A stretch of DNA of 64,000 nt from Candidatus Lernaella stagnicola (GTDB lineage Bacteria > Lernaellota > Lernaellaia > Lernaellales > Lernaellaceae): the NCBI GenBank assembly GCA_030765525.1, contig JAVCCK010000008.1:1-64000 (forward strand), given 5' to 3'. Below are positions 59,561 through 64,000 of the stretch, piece after piece. The position numbers and the translations under genes were made by a program. How positions within the stretch are numbered: the first letter of the stretch is position 1; the number at the start of each line of letters is the position of its first letter. Below the pieces are notes generated by a model. That model saw only the letters and a list, made by a program, of their open reading frames with translations. It did no database searches and was not told where the DNA came from.

Positions 59561-62500
59561 TTGAGCGCATCATCCAAGCCAGCGTCGAGAACCGCTTTGC
59601 CGTCATCCTCATCACGTTGATCGTGATCGTGGCGGGCGTGTGGGCGATGTTCGACACGCCGGTCGACGCCATTCCCGATCTCTCCGACGTCCAGGTGATC
59701 GTTTTCACCGACTACGCCGGGCAGGCACCGCAGGTGGTGGAAGATCAAATCACGTATCCCTTGGCTTCGGCCATGCTCGCTGTGCCCTTCGCGAAAAACG
59801 TGCGCGGCTTTTCGATGTTCGGCTACTCGATGGTCTACGTGCTATTCGAAGACGGCACCGACCTCTACTGGGCCCGCAGTCGCGTGCTGGAATACCTCAG
59901 CACGATCCGCGACCGCCTGCCCGAAGGCGTGACGCCGCAACTCGGGCCCGATGCCACCGGCGTCGGCTGGGCTTACATCTATTCCCTGACCTCGGATCGT
60001 CATGACTTGGCGCAACTGCGTTCGCTGCAGGATTGGTATCTGAAATACGAACTGACCAGCGTGCCCGGCGTGGCGGAAGTCGCTTCGGTCGGTGGCTACG
60101 TGCGGCAGTATCAGATCGAAGTCGATCCCGAACGCCTGCGGGCGTACAACGTCGGGCTGGGCGACATTTCCCGCGCCGTGCGCGATTCCAACAGCGATGT
60201 GGGCGGGCGCCTTCTGGAGATTGCCGAAACGGAATTCATGATCCGTGGGCGCGGCTATCTGCGTTCCATAACGGATTTGGAAAACATCCCCGTCGGCGTC
60301 AACAAGCAAACCCACACGCCGATTCTCCTTAGCCAGTTGGCCAACATCCAAATCGGGCCGGAGATCCGCCGCGGCGTGATCGAATTCGACGGGCAGGGCG
60401 AGGCCGTGGCGGGGATCGTCCTCGTACGCTTCGGCGAGAACACGCTGGAAGTCATCGACCGCGTGAAAACCCGGCTCGCCGAATTGGAGAAGGGGCTGCC
60501 CGCGGGCGTCGAAATCCATACCTCCTACGACCGCTCCCGTTTGATCTGGCGCGCCATCAACACCCTGCGGTCCAAGCTGATTGAAGAAATGATCGTCGTG
60601 GCGCTGATCATCATGCTTTTCCTGCTGCATTTTCGTTCGTCGTTCGTGGCCATCATCACGTTGCCGGTGGGGATCCTCATCAGCTTCCTGGCGATGCGCT
60701 TGCTGGGCATCTCGGCCAACATTATGAGTCTCGGCGGCATTGCCATCGCCATTGGTGTCATGGTCGACGCGGCGGTCGTGATGGTTGAGAACCTTCATAA
60801 GCACAAGGAACGAGACGTCGACCGAACGCACCAGGAGACTGTCATCGCCGCCGCGCGGGAAGTCGGCCCCGCGCTCTTCTTTTCGCTGATCATCATCACC
60901 ATCAGCTTCCTGCCCGTGTTCTCCCTGCAACAGCAGGAAGGGCGGATGTTCACGCCTCTGGCCTACACCAAAACCTTCGCCATGGCCGCCTCGGCGTTGC
61001 TGGCCGTGACGCTTGTGCCGGTGCTGATGTTCTACTTCGTGCGCGGCCGCATCCGCCGGGAACAAGACAACCCGGTCAGCCGTTTCTTCATTCGCGGCTA
61101 CGCGCCGGTAATTCGCGCCGTTCTCAAGCGACCCTTGACCACCGTCGGCATCGCCTTGGTGATTGCCCTGGCGACGGTGTGGCCGTGGACGCGCCTGGGC
61201 GGCGAGTTCATGCCGCCGCTCAACGAGGGCGATTTGCTCTACATGCCCACGACGCCCCCGGGCATCAGCATCACCAAGGCCAAGGAACTGCTGCAGCAAA
61301 CCGACAAGCTCATCAAGACACATCCGCAGGTCGAGCACGTTTTGGGCAAGGTCGGGCGGGCCGAAACCGCCACCGATCCCGCGCCGCTCTCGATGATCGA
61401 AACCCATATTATTCTCAAGCCAAGCAGCGAATGGCCGCCGGGTAAAACGATCGAGGACATCACGCGTGAATTGGACGCCCGGGTGCAGTTCCCAGGGCTG
61501 ACCAATGCCTGGACGATGCCGATCAAAACCCGTATCGACATGCTTGCCACCGGCATTAAAACGCCGGTGGGCATCAAAATATTGGGTGAGGACCTTGCCA
61601 CGCTGGGAAAGATCGGCGAACAAATCGAAGGTTTGCTGCGCGGCGAAAAGGACGTGTCATCGGTCTACGCCGAACGAGTCACCGGCGGCAACTACATCGA
61701 TATCGATATCGACCGCGTCACCGCCGCCCGCTTCGGGCTGACCGTCGGCGATGTCCAGCGGGTCATTAGCAGCGCCATCGGCGGCATGAACATCACCGAA
61801 ACCGTGGAAGGCTTGGAACGCTACCCGGTCAACCTGCGCTTCCCGCGGGAACTGCGCGACAGCCCGGAAAAACTCCGCCGCGTGCCGGTGATGACAAAGA
61901 TGAACCACACCGTGCCGCTTGGCCAACTGGCCGACATCCGCGTCAGCAAAGGCCCGCCGGGCATCAAAAGCGAAAACGCGCGCCGCACCGCGTGGGTGTT
62001 CATCGACTTAAATACCGACGACGTGGGCGGCTTCGTGTCGCGGGCGAAAAAACTGGTGGGCGATAACATCGAACTGCCCGAGGGCTACTCGCTGCTATGG
62101 TCCGGGCAATACGAGTACATGCAGCGCGCCGCCAAACGCCTGCGGGTAGTCGTACCGCTTACGCTGGCGATCATCTTCCTGTTGCTCTTCATGCATTTTC
62201 GCAACATCAGCGAAAGCCTGATCGTCATGCTCACCTTGCCCTTCGCCCTGGTCGGCGGCGTCTGGCTGATGTTCGCCGCGGGCTACAACCTGTCGGTCGC
62301 CGTGGCCGTCGGCTTCATCGCCTTAGCCGGGCTGGCGGCCGAGACCGGCGTGGTGATGCTCGTCTACCTCGACAACGCCTACCGCGAACGACAAAACGCG
62401 GGACTGCTCACCAGCCTGGCGGACTTGCGGGAAGTCGTCATGGCCGGGGCGGTCGATCGCGTGCGCCCGAAGCTGATGACCGTGGCCACTACCACCATCG

Positions 62501-62694
62501 GCTTGCTGCCGATTATGTTCGGCATCGGAACCGGCACCCGCATCATGAAACGCATCGCCGCGCCGATGGTCGGAGGGCTGATCAGTTCCACGATATTGAC
62601 CCTCGTGATTCTCCCGGCCATCTACTTCCTTTGGAAAAAATGGACGACGCAGCCCGCGCTTGCCGTAGAAAAACACGACGACGATGAAAAATAG
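59557..62694 (+). CDS. cusA: Heavy-metal RND efflux pump (CusA type)
   Basis: 1045 aa, the usual size for HME-RND pumps. About 12 membrane helices and two large periplasmic loops. FDTPVDAIPDLSDVQVIVFTDYAGQAP, the helix GGIAIAIGVMVDAAVVMVENLHKHK and AETGVVMLVYLDNAY match the Cu(I)/Ag(I) subgroup better than CzcA. With the CusC- and CusB-like proteins it should export monovalent copper or silver from the periplasm. The metal is inferred, not shown. Confidence 0.92.
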   Translation: MIERIIQASVENRFAVILITLIVIVAGVWAMFDTPVDAIPDLSDVQVIVFTDYAGQAPQVVEDQITYPLASAMLAVPFAKNVRGFSMFGYSMVYVLFEDGTDLYWARSRVLEYLSTIRDRLPEGVTPQLGPDATGVGWAYIYSLTSDRHDLAQLRSLQDWYLKYELTSVPGVAEVASVGGYVRQYQIEVDPERLRAYNVGLGDISRAVRDSNSDVGGRLLEIAETEFMIRGRGYLRSITDLENIPVGVNKQTHTPILLSQLANIQIGPEIRRGVIEFDGQGEAVAGIVLVRFGENTLEVIDRVKTRLAELEKGLPAGVEIHTSYDRSRLIWRAINTLRSKLIEEMIVVALIIMLFLLHFRSSFVAIITLPVGILISFLAMRLLGISANIMSLGGIAIAIGVMVDAAVVMVENLHKHKERDVDRTHQETVIAAAREVGPALFFSLIIITISFLPVFSLQQQEGRMFTPLAYTKTFAMAASALLAVTLVPVLMFYFVRGRIRREQDNPVSRFFIRGYAPVIRAVLKRPLTTVGIALVIALATVWPWTRLGGEFMPPLNEGDLLYMPTTPPGISITKAKELLQQTDKLIKTHPQVEHVLGKVGRAETATDPAPLSMIETHIILKPSSEWPPGKTIEDITRELDARVQFPGLTNAWTMPIKTRIDMLATGIKTPVGIKILGEDLATLGKIGEQIEGLLRGEKDVSSVYAERVTGGNYIDIDIDRVTAARFGLTVGDVQRVISSAIGGMNITETVEGLERYPVNLRFPRELRDSPEKLRRVPVMTKMNHTVPLGQLADIRVSKGPPGIKSENARRTAWVFIDLNTDDVGGFVSRAKKLVGDNIELPEGYSLLWSGQYEYMQRAAKRLRVVVPLTLAIIFLLLFMHFRNISESLIVMLTLPFALVGGVWLMFAAGYNLSVAVAVGFIALAGLAAETGVVMLVYLDNAYRERQNAGLLTSLADLREVVMAGAVDRVRPKLMTVATTTIGLLPIMFGIGTGTRIMKRIAAPMVGGLISSTILTLVILPAIYFLWKKWTTQPALAVEKHDDDEK

Positions 62695-62805
62695 ATCCGA
62701 GAACCCTTGCTTATCAGGACGGTATGGCTATCGTTTATGGTTGAAAAGACATATTGAAGTGTTGCCATGACAAAAACGACGAACGAGAAAAAAAGGAGAT
62801 GAAAA

Positions 62806-63156
62806 ATGGTGAATATAATCGACCGTAAATTCCTCGTGACGGCGCTGGCCTTGATGTTCTTGCTCGTGGGAGCGGCCGCGGCCTTCGCCGGTGGCGATTG
62901 TCTTAGCGGAAAGAAAGCTGCCGCTGAGAAGATGGCCGCTGCGCAGGCGCCCACGTCCTTTGACGCGCCGCAAGCGCCGGGTACCATGGCGACTTGTCCG
63001 GTGATGGGCGGCTCGTTCACGATCACCGAAAAGACGGATTCTGCCGAACATAACGGTCAGTACGTTTACTTTTGCTGCCCCGGCTGCGTAAGTAAGTTCG
63101 AGGCCGATCCGGAAGCCTTCTTGAACAAGGCCACCGACAAGGTGACGTCTAAGTAG
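62806..63156 (+). CDS. Exported YHS/TRASH-type metal-binding protein
   Basis: 116 aa. Signal peptide (about 8-28, ending AFAG). A YHS-like domain (about 60-110) has CPVMGGSFTI, then VYFCCPGCVSKFEADPEAFL. Four Cys are in positions that bind copper or zinc in this family. Ribosome site AAAGGAG upstream. It lies 111 bp after the pump gene and probably acts as a periplasmic metal chaperone or sink for it. Its stop overlaps the convergent gene by 8 bp. Confidence 0.8.
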   Translation: MVNIIDRKFLVTALALMFLLVGAAAAFAGGDCLSGKKAAAEKMAAAQAPTSFDAPQAPGTMATCPVMGGSFTITEKTDSAEHNGQYVYFCCPGCVSKFEADPEAFLNKATDKVTSK

Positions 63157-64000
63157 TCTCGTCGGTAAGCGGCCCGAACGCGCCCGCTTGTCGATATTCT
63201 TCAAACTTTTCGGCCGTGACGCCGGCTTCGGCGTACACGGCCTTTGTGTGTGCGCCCAGCGCCGGGGCCGGTCCATCCGCGGGGTGTGCGGGCGGATCGA
63301 AGCGCAACGGCGACTTCAAGCGCTGATACGTGCCCCCGGTCGGGTGCTCCGTTTCCTGGAAACAACCGCGGCCGGTGAAATGTGGGTGGTGAGCTGTTTC
63401 GGCGAGGTTCAACACCGGCTCACAGCAGCAGTCGACTTCGCCCAATTCCCGCACCCATTCCGCTTGCGTCTTCCCGGCGAAGATTTCACACACGGTTTCG
63501 TACACCGGGTTGCCGCGCCGCGCCGGCGTGTACCCCTCGGCAATCAGATCGGTCCGGCCGACCGCTTCGCAAAACGCCTGCCAGAATTTCGGCTCCAACG
63601 CGCCAAGTGCCATGTGGCGATCATCCGAGGTGCGATACAAGTGGTAGCAGACGTGCAGCCCGGTCACCGGGTGCCCCGCGGGGGTGGGCGGCGTTTGCGA
63701 CTGAAAATATTCGGCGTAGGTCATCGCCATCAGAGCCAGAGCGCTATCGGCCAGGGCGACATCGACGTAGCTGCCGCGCCCGATTTTATCGCGCCGAATC
63801 ACCGCCGCCAAAAGGGCCACTGCGGTGTAAAGGGCGCCGCTCACGTCGGCGATCTGGTGTCCCGGGATCACGAGTTCGCCGTCGGCGTTGCCGGTGATGC
63901 TGAGGCCCCCGGTAAGCGCCAGGTAGTTCACGTCGTGGCCGGGCTTACGCCGTAGCGGACCCGTTTGGCCGAAGCCGCTGAGCGAAGCGTAGATCAAGCG
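63149..64000 (-). CDS. Family III CoA-transferase (CaiB/BaiF), N-terminus beyond window
   Basis: About 284 residues are visible; the frame stays open to the right edge, so the start is missing. Family features: LIYASLSGFGQTGPLR, GHDVNYLALTGGLSIT, ALYTAVALLAAVIRRDKIGRGSYVDVALADSA and the C-terminal GAHTKAV. These enzymes move CoA between carboxylic acids or epimerise 2-methyl acyl-CoAs (racemase-like). The catalytic Asp is expected within or near YVDVALAD. The substrate cannot be told. Confidence 0.88.
   Translation of the reverse strand, partial: RLIYASLSGFGQTGPLRRKPGHDVNYLALTGGLSITGNADGELVIPGHQIADVSGALYTAVALLAAVIRRDKIGRGSYVDVALADSALALMAMTYAEYFQSQTPPTPAGHPVTGLHVCYHLYRTSDDRHMALGALEPKFWQAFCEAVGRTDLIAEGYTPARRGNPVYETVCEIFAGKTQAEWVRELGEVDCCCEPVLNLAETAHHPHFTGRGCFQETEHPTGGTYQRLKSPLRFDPPAHPADGPAPALGAHTKAVYAEAGVTAEKFEEYRQAGAFGPLTDETT

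Overview
The window is GC-rich, densely coded bacterial DNA from a Gram-negative (diderm) organism. It carries two OmpA-type outer-membrane proteins, a CusCBA-type tripartite exporter, several lipobox lipoproteins and an Amidase_3 cell-wall hydrolase. The gene mix and the lipoproteins whose lipobox Cys-Gly runs straight into poly-aspartate suggest a delta-proteobacteria-like or Myxococcota-like lineage, or an uncultured relative. This is inference; there is no rRNA in the window.

Layout. (1) 1-11300, plus strand: an accessory cluster of exported paralogues. Each has a TolB/CsgG-like N-terminal domain, most have PEGA repeats, and each full-length one ends in a C-type-lectin-fold domain (FGE-sulfatase-like in two, DUF1566-like in two). 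A thioredoxin-like protein, a DUF1573 protein, an LPP20-like lipoprotein and a GIY-YIG gene set in palindromic repeats lie between them. The cluster is bounded by two copies of a 19-bp sequence at which three reading frames break, one of them a tyrosine integrase. (2) 12230-12391: initiator tRNA with promoter and terminator. (3) 12486-33050: mostly leftward housekeeping genes (rluB, scpB, scpA, trpS, M50 protease, DHH-CBS-tRNA nucleotidyltransferase, xerD, amidase, mutS, M18 peptidase, patatin, selA). (4) 33185-34699: a small gene plus an SPFH/SHOCT gene. (5) 34755-41510: a complete type II-C CRISPR-Cas locus: tracrRNA on the minus strand, cas9-cas1-cas2 on the plus strand, and an array of 33 repeats whose repeat polarity indicates minus-strand transcription. 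(6) 41594-46313: a glycosyltransferase, lipB, two thioredoxin-like poly-Asp lipoproteins, a group of DnaA boxes and a class IV aminotransferase. (7) 46377-55977: OmpA/TSP3 protein, metallophosphoesterase, aroC-aroB-aroA and a second OmpA protein. (8) 56440-63156: a small ORF and a Cu/Ag-type efflux operon followed by a YHS-type protein. A family III CoA-transferase runs off the right edge.

Most notable. The C-terminal ends of the first two paralogues differ at 25 sites within 75 nt, flanked by perfectly conserved blocks, and 20 of the 25 differences have adenine in one copy. That is the pattern left by a diversity-generating retroelement (DGR). No reverse transcriptase or template repeat lies in the window, so the engine would have to be elsewhere. 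The CRISPR locus is complete enough to predict its crRNA:tracrRNA duplex from sequence alone.
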